Positions 1 through 7,859 are shown, counted from the stretch's first letter. The stretch is 12,307 nt of DNA from Gyrodactylus bullatarudis (GCA_012064415.1 SSNU01002957.1:1-12307); one strand, 5' to 3'. Numbers and translations are program-made. Notes: generated by a model from the letters alone, not told the origin.

Positions 1-563
1 TATTTCATGTCTAAACTAAATTCTGCATTGAGCTTAGATCAAAGAAACAATGTGATGATTCTATCCGATAGAGAAAAAGGCTCAAACACTCATTTTGCTT
101 GTATCACATTTCGAAGAATATCAAATAAAAATTTAAAATTTAACTTTAATCAAACTTTGTGGTCATTAGCTCAAGCTTCCTCCGAAGCTGATTTCATCAG
201 AAAGATGAAAGAAGTAGAAAAATCGAATGAAAAAATTTACAATTATCTTGTTGAAATACCACCTGAATTTTGGGCAATTTATGCCTTTCCATTTTGCCGT
301 TATGATATCATCTCACTTCTATAATCGCTGAGTCAGCTAACAACTCATTAAAAGAACTAAGGGAAATGCATCCTTTTGGTTGTTTGTACCAATATTGCAA
401 CAGAGCATCTGCAATCTTTTTAAAAAGAAGAAATATTTATTCAATTTCTGAAAGTATCCTAACTTCCAATTTTCAATTGAAGTTTGATAAAGAATTCTCA
501 GAAGCCAAGAAACTAGAAGTTACAAGGTGTATGCCAGATAAAAAGTTTACGGTGAGAAAAGAA
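1..563 (+). pseudogene. MULE (MuDR-like) transposase, C-terminal half, frameshifted
   Basis: Mutator-like transposases cut and paste DNA with an RNase-H-fold DDE core. The frame is already open at base 1, so the protein starts outside the window. Visible in order are LSDREKG (about bases 58-84), which matches the MULE aspartate motif usually written ISDRxKG; a stretch rich in hydrophobic and basic residues ending in EFWAIYAFP; RYDII; and, after a frameshift near 305-325, IAESANNSLKELR, the conserved IAES.N..LKE.R block that precedes the MULE C-terminus. About 15 residues expected between the aspartate motif and HFACIT appear to be missing, which suggests a small deletion. The SWIM zinc finger expected downstream is absent. 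Similarity fades around 560, where a different frame takes over. The copy is dead. The family call rests on these motifs and their order. Confidence 0.72.
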
Positions 564-564
564 A

Positions 565-801
565 TTGGATCAGAAGACTGTCGACTTTAATTCAATCCTA
601 AAGTTCAAAGTTTTAATAGGAGAGTTTCATTGTTTGCTATGTAGGCGACAAATAAATCATTCAGAGGCATTTTTAGTCAAGCAGCATTTTAAGACAGAAA
701 TTCACAAGGCTCATCTACATAACCTCCAAGGAAATACACGTCAAGAGTCATTAGAAACCTTAGATGATTTTTTCTATTCAGTTACGAAGGTTACAAAATA
801 G
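565..801 (+). CDS. BED-like zinc finger fragment, probably from a hAT-type transposase
   Basis: This is a 78-codon open frame whose first usable codon is TTG, so the real start is probably lost and the piece is best treated as a fragment. It contains FHCLLC (a CxxC pair) followed about 20 residues later by QHFKTEIHKAH, giving the C2H2 spacing of BED-type fingers. BED fingers bind DNA at the N-terminus of hAT transposases and of proteins derived from them, such as CGGBP1. The following LETLDDFF segment resembles the linker seen after such fingers. It begins where the MULE similarity ends and could be a separate insertion or a fusion made by rearrangement. There is no catalytic domain after it. 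An alternative is a C-terminal finger belonging to the MULE itself. No stop interrupts the frame. Confidence 0.4.
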   Translation: MDQKTVDFNSILKFKVLIGEFHCLLCRRQINHSEAFLVKQHFKTEIHKAHLHNLQGNTRQESLETLDDFFYSVTKVTK

Positions 802-833
802 AGGCTTCTTCGATATTTTCTTCAATAAATCTT

Positions 834-1049
834 CTATATAAGTGTCACTTGATCACGAGATGTTACGATTCTGAGTTTAATTAAGCGAGCATCTCTATCG
901 TATGAACCAAGAATACATTCTTCTCTAAGAATTCGACCACGGTGATGCTTTCTTCTAGATATTTTCGTCTCATCCATTTCGACCATGTGGCCAATTCCAC
1001 CTATTTTATTCACATCATAGGCATTTTGCTCAAGGAACAAACGAAACAT
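834..1049 (-). pseudogene. Merlin (ISXO2/IS1016-like) transposase fragment, copy 1
   Basis: Read on the minus strand, residues 15-60 contain NKIGGIGHMVEMDETKISRR, then KHHRGRILREE and LGSYDRD. This is the start of the ISXO2-like DDE domain of Merlin and IS1595 transposases, typically IGG.G..VEIDES....+.HRGR....W..G...R. The first catalytic aspartate is in VEMDET. The tryptophan usual after HRGR is replaced by cysteine (REECI). Only about 70 residues of a roughly 250-residue protein remain, and the second aspartate and glutamate are missing. The upstream side is cut at about 1045, where Penelope-like sequence begins on the other strand. A second fragment covering the same region lies at 10583-10776. 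Recognition is strong; activity is excluded by the truncation. Confidence 0.75.
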
Positions 1050-1422
1050 CAGAACCTGATAAAGGAAAGGCGATAGTTATAATTTATAAGGATGACTACT
1101 ATAAAACAGGTTTTGATTTTCTCTCTGATGAGAGTAAATTTGTTAATACTGGGAGAGATAGAACAACATATTATAAAGAAATGGAATCCATGGAACGATC
1201 CATGTATTAAATAGCAAAGGGATTGTTCGATAAGAATATAATTTCTGATAAAACCAGAAATTCTATAGCGATGAAACATACCAGGATGTAAAGATTATAC
1301 CTACATCCAAAGACACATGAAATTGTAGATAATGTAATCCCAGAAGTTTTCCCGATTCGTCATGTCCGCAACATGAATTAGCAAAATGGCTTACTGGTAT
1401 CTTAAAGCCTATACATAATTAC
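1045..1422 (+). pseudogene. Penelope-like element reverse transcriptase, left part
   Basis: Plus-strand translation gives SEPDKGKAIVIIYKDDYY near 1050-1105, the PDKGN.VVI..+.DY block that opens Penelope-like reverse transcriptases. Next come LSDESKF and a degenerate RLY.LPKTH-type block near 1290-1320 (read as RLYLHPKTHE). After a frameshift, ELAKWLTGILKPIHNY at about 1375-1422 matches the KLAKwLt.iLKPi segment. Several stops and frameshifts show the copy is dead. The reading stops exactly where the hAT element begins and resumes at 3126 with CTKFVKDTFSFVDRIKDL, so 3118-3718 is the other half of the same element. Penelope elements copy RNA at exposed DNA ends and usually carry a GIY-YIG endonuclease, which is not seen here. 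Confidence 0.75.
1415..1422. repeat. Target-site duplication of hAT element, left copy
   Basis: The 8 bases ATAATTAC lie immediately outside the left inverted repeat and recur exactly at 3118-3125 outside the right one. Eight-base duplications are the signature of hAT integration. Removing the element with one copy restores the Penelope-like frame (KPIHNY followed by CTKFV), which independently confirms the boundaries. Confidence 0.93.
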
Positions 1423-1442
1423 CAGGGCATCCAAAAATATGC
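1423..1442 (+). repeat. hAT left terminal inverted repeat
   Basis: Twenty bases beginning CAGGGCATCC pair with the reverse complement of 3098-3117. The single mismatch is at position 15 (A against T). The CAGGG start is typical of hAT ends. Confidence 0.92.
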
Positions 1443-1530
1443 CATTTTTTTGGAATATATTCCCTCAAATATGCTTTTTTTATGCCAAAAATCGGTGAAT
1501 TTTTTTGAAAATATGCTTTTTATTGAATAA

Positions 1531-2784
1531 TTAATCTGTATTATTAGCGTATATTATTGAATACTTTTCAATATTTTCTTCATTAAATATCCTGTTTTCT
1601 GTAAGAACGTATTCAAGTTTTGAAAAACTCCTTTCTACATCAGAGCTTGTGCATTGGCAAAGTGATAACTGAGCATATGTTGAAGGACTTATGACGTCTT
1701 GTTTTAATATGAGATTTATTTAATTAAATTTTAGTCTCTTCAGCAAATATGGTTTGAGATCTATTGGATCATGGGAAAAATCCAAGTCATTAAGAATTTT
1801 GAAGTATTCTTTGATCGTCGCTGTTGGACTCTGAATTTTTTCAATCATACCAATTAGTTGACTGTAGCAATTTTTTATAGAAATTAAATCTTGAGATAGT
1901 CTTGACTGTCTCAGAGCCTTTCTTGCTCACCTAAGAATCTTCCCTTCGCCTTCAAATGAATCGATAATTCTTTGAACTTGTGGCAATTTATCGGAATAAT
2001 ACATAGCTGCTTTAAGCCAGGTACCCCATCTAGTTTGAATTGGGCAGGGAGGATAACCTTTATAAATAAATTTGCTTGTCTATTTTTATGGCAGAGATTT
2101 AATTGAACTGATAAGCTTATCAACTTTCTTGTAAAAAGTCTTGATTAGACAGCAGCAGTTGTTGAGTAAATGAGCAAGACATGTTACGTGAAATAATTCC
2201 GGATACAATGATCGTAAAATTTCCATTGACTTGACCATGTATGATGCAGCATTTGATAGCATTAAATGAAAGTTAGTAATTAGTTCCTAAAGAGTTAATC
2301 GTGTTATTCACCATTCTTCCGATTGATTCATAATTGAGGTCTTCTTTGAGAACTAAACTCTTGTACAAATAAGATTTTTCAGGTTCTTCAATTAATCCAA
2401 CTAAAATATTTAAAATTCTAATTCCATTAAAATCTGCCTTATCGATGATAACCTAGATTTTTCTGTCTTTGACAAGATCTTTGATTTTTTCTCGTGGCTA
2501 TCAAAAGGAACATTTAAGTCAGATTAATTTCCCTATTGGTTTCAATCTGAGTTTATTCAAGGGAATATTTGCCTCGAGAAAGGCTCTTGCAAATTTCTCA
2601 CTCCAATTGATGCTATATTTTAAAAATTGTTTTTTGATTTTCATGGTTTTTTTATGGCAATATGCTTGTCTGTTTTAATGTGTTGTAAAATTGAAGGTTT
2701 CTTTTTAAAAAATATTTCCGGACAAAATTTACCACTCTTGTTTATTTTATCTTTAAATATGTTGAGATACTTTGATGAAGACAT
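1531..2784 (-). pseudogene. hAT transposase, degenerate, near full span
   Basis: Reading the minus strand from an ATG at 2784 (MSSSKYLNIF), the following pieces appear in the expected order though in shifting frames. A BED-like finger remnant has one cysteine and H.KTDKH. Then come FARAFLEANIPLNKL, KIKDLVKDRKI followed by a stop where tryptophan is usual, VIIDKAD (normally IDETTD), LVGLIEEPEKSYL, NFHLMLSNAASYMVKS, LRSLYPELFHVTCLAHLLNN (the conserved C..H block), a PAQFKLDGVPGLK segment (normally P.RWGTWL), and finally SSDVERSFSKLEYVLTENR, the hAT C-terminal dimerisation motif, with a natural stop at 1531-1533. About 418 codons span the region. Multiple stops and frameshifts make it non-functional. 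It resembles the CGGBP1-related branch of hAT by its finger and spacing. Confidence 0.88.
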
Positions 2785-3097
2785 GATATAACTTTAGAAT
2801 AAAAAATATGAACTTTGTAAAATTCTTGCCTATTATGTGACCAATGAAAAGAGCTCTTATTTCTTATTGGAAGAAGTCATTCAAGGTAGAAAAACCCAGA
2901 CATAAAATAGACAATCCTTCGTTATCCAAATAATCTATTGGAAACAAGACTATACACATTTTTATACACAAAATGAGAGAAGGCTTGTATATTTTATCTA
3001 AAAATTCTGATAATATCCATGCTGACAATAAAATAGTCTAAAATATTCTTCATTCATTTTGGCTCGAAATAATCAAAAATATTCCAAATATGCTAAA

Positions 3098-3117
3098 GCA
3101 TAATTTTGGATGCCCTG
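3098..3117 (-). repeat. hAT right terminal inverted repeat
   Basis: The reverse complement begins CAGGGCATCCAAAATTATGC and matches the left end at 19 of 20 positions. It abuts the right copy of the target duplication. Confidence 0.92.
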
Positions 3118-3125
3118 ATAATTAC
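3118..3125. repeat. Target-site duplication of hAT element, right copy
   Basis: ATAATTAC is identical to 1415-1422. The Penelope-like coding sequence resumes directly after it with TGT ACT AAA TTT. Confidence 0.93.
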
Positions 3126-3718
3126 TGTACTAAATTTGTAAAAGATACGTTTTCGTTTGTTGATAGAATAAAGGATTTAAATATAGGTTCAAATAAAATG
3201 ATTTCATCAGTTCATTATTTCCTAGTATACCTATAGAGGAGACTCTTACTATCATCAAATCTTTCATAGATGATCACGATGGTCTTGAAATGCAAAGTAA
3301 TGAGATTGCGTCTCTTATATTATATATTATAATTTATATAAATAGGCTTAGTAATTGGTTTAGGGAAGAGGATAAGAAGAATCGCCAGTCCTGAGGAATG
3401 GACAAATGAAATAGAGAAATCGAAGTCATGTGTGATGGAAAATGGTTATCCGGCTAAATTTGTGGACAAATTCATCAATCAACCAATGGTTATAGATAAG
3501 GAAGTTGAATCAGAAGAGATGGATAAAATTACTGTTTTCATGAAGCTTAACTTCAAAGGAGATGGTTTCAGTAATGATATAAGACTTAATAATCTCATCG
3601 ATCAAAATTATAATAATGTACAATTGAATACTGCGAGTACAAGCAACTAGAACTGGCATTGTAAATAATACTCCTTCTTTGTTATCTAAAAATACTACTG
3701 TCTTTTTCTGCATAATAT
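3118..3718 (+). pseudogene. Penelope-like element reverse transcriptase, right part, internally deleted
   Basis: The reading continues from the left half with CTKFVKDTFSFVDRIKDL and, after a frameshift near 3210, LFPSIPIEETLTII, corresponding to the catalytic palm motif A region (normally DV.SLFTNVP..E). The core that should follow, including the A.G.P..P and YxDD motifs, is missing. The next recognisable block is RIASPEEWTNEIEKSK with NGYPAKFVDKFI (3390-3475), a conserved segment of the reverse transcriptase C-terminal region. Near 3540-3716, after another frameshift, there is a KGDG...DIRLNNLI region and then IVNNTPSLLSKN. The GIY-YIG endonuclease is absent, and LINE sequence begins soon after. 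This is a dead copy with a large internal deletion. Confidence 0.75.
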
Positions 3719-3740
3719 AAGATCCTTATTTTCTGTCTAT

Positions 3741-4775
3741 TTTCTTCTAAAAGCCTTTATATTAAACACTCAATATGATTTATACTGTTTTACTGAGACA
3801 TGGCTGCACGACTCTCACTCCGACAATAGTCTACATTGATAATTATGTTTTTATAAGATCTGACAGAGTTGGTGATAAACATGGAGGAGTTATAATTTTT
3901 ATAAAGAAATCATTTGATATTGTGTCATCAACCTGTTCCTCTATTAATAAAAATGAACTTCTTAACTGTGCTATTAAGCTAAATCAGCAACAAAATTTAA
4001 ACATTCTTCTAATTTACAGAAGACCTAATAACACAATTAGTGATGATTCCTTCTTAATAAACTCTGTAAATGATTTAGTAAATATAGGCAATGAAATCAT
4101 TATTCTCGGTGATCTCAACCTTCCTAACGAAAATTGGAATGATCCCAATACTCTATTGGGAACATACCTCTATAGCTTGGGATTGCATCAAAGAATAAAT
4201 ACTCAAACTAGAGTAAACAATATTCTTGGCTGTATTTTAACTGAACAAAATTCATCAATAAACTTTGCTGTGCAAAAAATATTTCCAACTAAAGACCATC
4301 ATGGAGTGTATGCCATGATAACTTTTCCAAACATTGAATTCCTAAACGATGTGAAGGAAATAGGTAAATACTTGGAATTCACGGATTTTAATACGATAAA
4401 AGCTGTGACAAACATTAATGAAAACCTTCTAACTGCCGATAACATTCTTCAACATTATTCATACATCTACTCATTAGCTACAATGATCAAAGAGAAAAAT
4501 AATTTTGACCAAATTGTCTATAGAATGAATAATACATTGAGAAATAGTCTCCAAAAATGCCTATCACTTACTAAATCTTCCGAACTAATAATGAACACAA
4601 AAACAAATCGAACTATTGTATAAACAAGAATACGATAGAGTTGAGAAAAAACTCATAGAGCACATTTATAATGAATCTTGCCTTCACTATCATAATACAA
4701 CATTAATGAGTTTTGCTGAATTTAATTAATTACTGAAAAAATCAAGAAAAACACTCAAGATTTTTACAAAATTAG
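3741..4775 (+). pseudogene. LINE ORF2 N-terminal part: apurinic-type endonuclease domain
   Basis: Non-LTR retrotransposons nick the target with an exonuclease-endonuclease-phosphatase fold domain. Here LNTQYDLYCFTETWLHDS (3762-3815) carries the catalytic-glutamate motif TETWL. A frameshift near 3835 leads to DNYVFIRSDR, HGGVIIFIKK, LNILLIYRRPN, then ILGDLNLPNENW with the GDxN catalytic motif at about 4110, and KDHHGVYAMI near 4290 matching the terminal SDH motif. From 3836 to 4623 the frame is open for about 260 codons, the second-longest clean reading in the window. After a further shift near 4617, KQEYDRVEKKLIEH continues the linker before the reverse transcriptase until a stop near 4726. 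The arrangement fits the CR1/L2/Jockey group. The start of the element was not found. Confidence 0.82.
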
Positions 4776-4780
4776 CGTGA

Positions 4781-4798
4781 ATATACTTATAAGTATAT
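4781..4798. repeat. 18-bp perfect palindrome
   Basis: ATATACTTATAAGTATAT reads the same on both strands. It lies in the degenerate gap between the endonuclease and reverse transcriptase parts of the LINE. In such AT-rich DNA it may be chance, and no function is inferred. Confidence 0.5.
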
Positions 4799-4867
4799 GT
4801 ATTTTATTCAGTATTTATAAAAATCAAAATTTCTTTTTTTCTTACACCATATTGACTATGTACTACT

Positions 4868-5436
4868 AGCAAGAGTTATTCCCATACCTAAGCCTAATAG
4901 TAATGAATTTAGTCCAATAAAATTACAAAATAATCTTATGAAGATCATCGACTCAATTTTATTTGTCAAGATTCTTAGCATAATTAATTTAAATATAATT
5001 GATCCAAATCAGCATGATTTATGGCATATGCTCATATCTTCTTAATATGTTAATACAATACCTTACTAAACGTAGGCAATTCGTTTCACATGAAAACAAA
5101 GATTCAACTCCCAAACAAATAACTTCCACAAGGCTCTAGAGTTGGACCTCTACTGTTCAATATAGTATTCTCAAAAATCAATGTTGACGGAGATTTTTAA
5201 ATATGCTGACGATATGAAAATAGTTTTCAGTTTTGATGATTTTATCGATATAAATTTTATAAACTCATCATTGAAATCCCTCACTAATGATCTGTTAACT
5301 CTGGGGCTTAGCATCAATGAAAGTAAAACATTCTACATGACTCCTTTGACAACAATTCCTATTACAGAAGAACTTTTTTTATTGGAACGTATTATTTTTA
5401 TTGGAACACGAGTAATTACTAATAATCCCCCCCCCC
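4868..5436 (+). pseudogene. LINE ORF2 reverse transcriptase part, decayed
   Basis: The plus strand reads LARVIPIPKPNSNEFSPIKL from 4868, the opening reverse-transcriptase block (I.PIPK.....RPI.L), then IIDPNQHDL (normally QFGFR). After a gap comes PQGSRVGPLLFNI at about 5126-5164, the canonical PQGS..GPLLF motif. YADDMKIVF follows in another frame at 5202-5228 and contains the catalytic aspartate pair. LGLSINESKTFYM near 5305-5340 is the downstream NxxKT block. A stop at 5197-5199 and several frame changes separate the motifs, so the protein is dead. It belongs with the endonuclease at 3741-4775. Similarity ends at a run of ten C at 5427-5436, and no poly(A) or microsatellite tail was found. 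Confidence 0.82.
5427..5436 (+). repeat. C10 homopolymer
   Basis: Ten consecutive C occur at the decayed 3' part of the LINE reverse transcriptase. Such runs are unusual in this AT-rich window and are prone to length change or sequencing error. Confidence 0.8.
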
Positions 5437-6256
5437 TCATTAAGTATTATTTATCTCGACCAATCAAAATGCAGCAAGTGATTTCTATACATTTAGATAG
5501 GAAAATAAGTTAGTTTTTGTGAAAATGGGAAAATTCACTGTTTTCAGTGGAAAATGAGTGCCAAATCCATCTTCAGCACATTTTAAAACCCTTGATCTTC
5601 ATTAGAGAGGAAACGACAACAAATTGGTGAGTATATACGAGAAAATGTATTTGGTAAAATTATGTCAATTACAAAAAGTGAGATAGTATTTGAAGGAAGA
5701 AAGGACAGGATAAACTCTTTGAAACTTAGAATGGACACAGATATACGATTTGAGCATAAAACTAAAAGCGAATCCTATAAGAATCAACAGAAATACTCAC
5801 TTAAACTCCGTCATTGAAACTTGATCAACCGTTGAGCTGCATAGTTATAAAGTCGACAATCAAAGACATCGTTGCTCATTCCTGAAAATCTTCTTTCTTT
5901 TGAGACTAAATTAATCCTCATTTGATGGCTCAAATGGTGGTAATTGATGAATTGGTTGGACTTATTTTTTTTCATAATATCGACAAATAATATATATTCA
6001 AACAAAAAGGAAAGATTCCTTGAGCTTTGTTTTAAATTGCATTTTCTTAGTAAAGTTATTTTTCAAAAGTAGGAAATTTTTGGATTCAACCTTTTTATCA
6101 TATTGTCAGCATATATGTATCTAGTTAAATACAACTTTTCACAAAACAGTACTAAACTAAGTCTGGGCCTTTTATTCTAAATCAAGAATTTATATCCAAG
6201 TACATTATTATGAACGTAGCAAGATTTATTATTAAATAAAATTATTTATTAGAAAG
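5437..6256. other. Unassigned interval with two short open stretches
   Basis: No gene can be named here. On the plus strand one frame is open from about 5607 to 5818 (QQIGEYIRENVFGKIM, then a basic stretch rich in K and R) and includes an ATG near 5670. On the minus strand 6005-5811 is open and contains LVSKERRFSGMSNDVFDCRL. Neither resembles a family I recognise, and either could be transposon debris. The remainder, 6006-6256, is AT-rich with no frame, repeat or RNA gene that I can see. Confidence 0.3.
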
Positions 6257-7157
6257 TTAAAAAACTTCGTTGTTAATTGCCCTTTCGACGTATCTCCTCA
6301 TCGATCGGTAGTATCCCCTCATTGTCAGCATACGATCTTGATTGAGGAGGATACTTACTCTTTTTTTGAGGTTTTCTCTTAACTCTCAAGGTCGTCGCAG
6401 GCGTCTGGCTCTCCCCTTGAAACTGAAGTACTCTTCTATTGGATTTAGGGAGGGAGAGTACGGAGGAAGAAACACTCGTTCGCAGCCTGTCCCCTGCAGG
6501 AATACTTGAAGCTCCCTGTTATAATGAATGCGGCAGTTGTCCATCACAAGAGTGTGTCCACCATGAACAAAAAAGGTTAAGGTCTTCTTGGATGAACTGT
6601 CGAAACATGTCCCCAGTAACAGCACCGTCTATAAGTCTGAAACCAACGACACCCCCGCTGCATATTGCTACCAAGCAACTTAGATTCTGTCCTCGATTAG
6701 CTGGCATCATCATACGAGGCGGCCGACCAGCGGGGGCCCATTCGTATCTTGGAACTGTATGAAGGTTTATACTCGTTTCATCAATGAATATGAGACGTTC
6801 ATCAGGAACATTCTGAATCCAAAGTGCATAGCTGTATCTGTATTCCTTGATACGCTCTGAGTTTCTTTCGGCTGGATACAGCTGGGTACTTTGCCATGAC
6901 AATCCTATATCATGGATTAGCTGCTGAGTTTTGGAATAGCTGCAAAGAATGCCTTGGTTATAGAGATAGTTTCATGTTGGCTACAGTGCTGTGGGGTTCA
7001 TAATGGAAAATGGATATGTCTTGCCGTTGCCTTGGAGTCAATTTGAAGGACATTTTTCTGCGCATGAAGAATCGTTCGACAGATCTTGCCTTTACCCTCC
7101 ATCTGTACAGGGAGGTTCTGCTGATGTCCAGGTATTTTCAAATGAGTTTAAACCTTT
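6257..7157 (-). pseudogene. Tc1/mariner-superfamily (DD34E, DDE_3 type) transposase
   Basis: On the minus strand, YLDISRTSLYRWR near 7140-7100 is a helix-turn-helix (LGISRTSVYRW type), followed by KLTPRQRQDI and HSTVANMKL. After a shift near 6970, YSKTQQLIHDIGLSWQSTQL leads into the catalytic domain. The first aspartate is in LIFIDETSINLHT. After a second frameshift near 6571, the second is in HTLVMDNCRIH and the glutamate is in PYSPSLNPIEEYF, with 34 residues between the second D and E. A third shift near 6410 gives the C-terminus, LTMRGYYRSMRRYVERAI, ending at a stop at 6257-6259. The length of about 300 codons is close to the family norm. All three catalytic residues survive but the frame does not. 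The extreme N-terminus is missing, cut near 7158 where Helitron-like sequence starts. Confidence 0.87.
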
Positions 7158-7162
7158 CATAA

Positions 7163-7484
7163 ATGCCTCCCAAAAAAACTCAATTGGGTAGAAATACTCT
7201 TAGGGCTTCGGCAGCTCGAAAACGTCGGCTCGATAATCCCTTCCCAATCATTCAATTTAAAAGATTACAGTTTCCTGTGAGACTAGCATTCTCCATGACT
7301 ATAAACAAATATCAAAGACAGACCTAAAAAGTATGTGGGGTTAATTTAGAAAATAAATTTCTCACATGGACAGCTGCGATGCTCTTACGATGCTCTATCC
7401 AGAGTTGGCGATCCGTAAAATTTATACGTTCATGCCCCTGAGAAAAAAACAAAAAATATAGTTTATAAAGAAGTATTACGTTGA
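7163..7484 (+). pseudogene. Helitron RepHel protein: N-terminal tip fused to helicase C-terminus
   Basis: The ATG at 7163 opens a frame reading MPPKKTQLGRNTLRASAARK, which resembles the basic start of animal Helitron Rep proteins. After about 26 residues the same frame passes directly to FKRLQFPVRLAFSMTINK, the Pif1/RecD helicase block normally near the end of a protein of well over 1000 residues. An in-frame stop lies at 7325-7327. Beyond it, KVCGVNLEN is followed in a shifted frame by SHGQL and ALSRVGDP, which is helicase motif VI (about 7370-7428) with a stop just after. It ends with NLYVHAPEKKTKNIVYKEV and a natural stop at 7482-7484. Nearly the whole Rep nuclease and helicase core is missing, so it cannot work. 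The helicase call is firm; the N-terminal call is moderate. Confidence 0.7.
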
Positions 7485-7549
7485 CAGAGAGACACTCGGT
7501 AGAACTACAAAATGTTCCGAAATTCTCTATTCATAAAAAGTTAACCTAA

Positions 7550-7859
7550 AAATGCTTAATTGAATGGTTAATATTTAACCTAAATAACACACTTGGCCTT
7601 GCGGACTTCGACATACCAGTGAGTATTTTACAACAAAGATCAATCTTTTAATCGTGTAAATAAATATTTTTTATTCCAGTCGACGTTTGATGAAATGATC
7701 CACACGGAGCCGCCGGAGGAAATTCGTCTGTCCAAGGCCAAGCAGTTCGGCCAAGTACTTATTGATCCTCGGAAGATCGATCGTAAAGTGACCCTCATCC
7801 GCAAGTATTTTGGAAGCACCGATGAGAGTATCCAAAAGTTCCTGTTTTTATCCGTTTGA
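7550..7859 (+). other. Exon-intron-exon stretch inside Helitron, possible captured host gene piece
   Basis: A frame open from 7550 ends TLGLADFDIP at 7618, directly before GTGAGTATT, a near-consensus splice donor. A 61-base AT-rich interval follows (7619-7679) and ends in TTTTTTATTCCAG, a good acceptor. From 7680 the reading continues in the same phase with STFDEMIHTEPPEEIRLSKA, then QFGQVLIDPRKIDRK, LIRKYFGSTDES and a stop at 7857-7859. Exon 2 is clearly richer in G and C than its surroundings, and its codons favour G or C at the third position, as in a host gene. The product is not one I recognise. The position between helicase and 3' terminus is where Helitrons carry captured sequence. The minus strand is also open across 7864-7640, but without splice context. 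Confidence 0.42.

Larger units (their letters stand above)
1423..3117 (-). mobile_element. hAT-superfamily DNA transposon, complete ends, 1695 bp
   Basis: The element starts CAGGGCATCCAAAA and its other end, read on the opposite strand, starts with the same bases. The inverted repeats match at 19 of 20 positions (1423-1442 against 3098-3117). An exact 8-bp duplication flanks it, as expected for hAT. It sits inside a Penelope-like reverse transcriptase and so is younger than it. The transposase is on the minus strand (1531-2784) and is disabled by stops and frameshifts. Subterminal copies of AAATATGC occur at 1435, 1467, 1509 and 3086, and could be transposase binding sites. The near-perfect ends contrast with the broken gene, so the copy may have been moved in trans or its gene may have decayed after insertion. 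Confidence 0.92.

Noticed and set aside
1049..1279. 76-codon open frame on the minus strand
   Set aside because: It lies opposite the Penelope-like reading with PDKGKAIVI, which has family motifs. The minus frame is hydrophobic and low in complexity, with none.
1435..1516. AAATATGC repeats as a CRISPR-like or tandem array
   Set aside because: The units are 8 bases with irregular spacing (32 and 42 bases), and they sit inside a transposon end.
2469..2678. 69-codon open frame on the plus strand
   Set aside because: It is antisense to the hAT transposase segment FARAFLEANIPLNKL, which explains its length.
3510..3713. 67-codon open frame on the minus strand
   Set aside because: It is antisense to the C-terminal Penelope-like region and carries no recognisable motif.
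6439..6762. 107-codon open frame on the plus strand
   Set aside because: It is antisense to the mariner catalytic domain, where the minus strand has all three catalytic residues in context.
6991..7191. 66-codon open frame on the plus strand
   Set aside because: The opposite strand encodes the helix-turn-helix of the mariner transposase (ISRTSLYRWR). The plus frame has no motif and no ATG at its start.
7163..7484. Host PIF1 helicase gene
   Set aside because: The very short N-terminus, the stop codons, the ending KTKNIVYKEV and the CTAG terminus downstream fit a Helitron better than a chromosomal PIF1.
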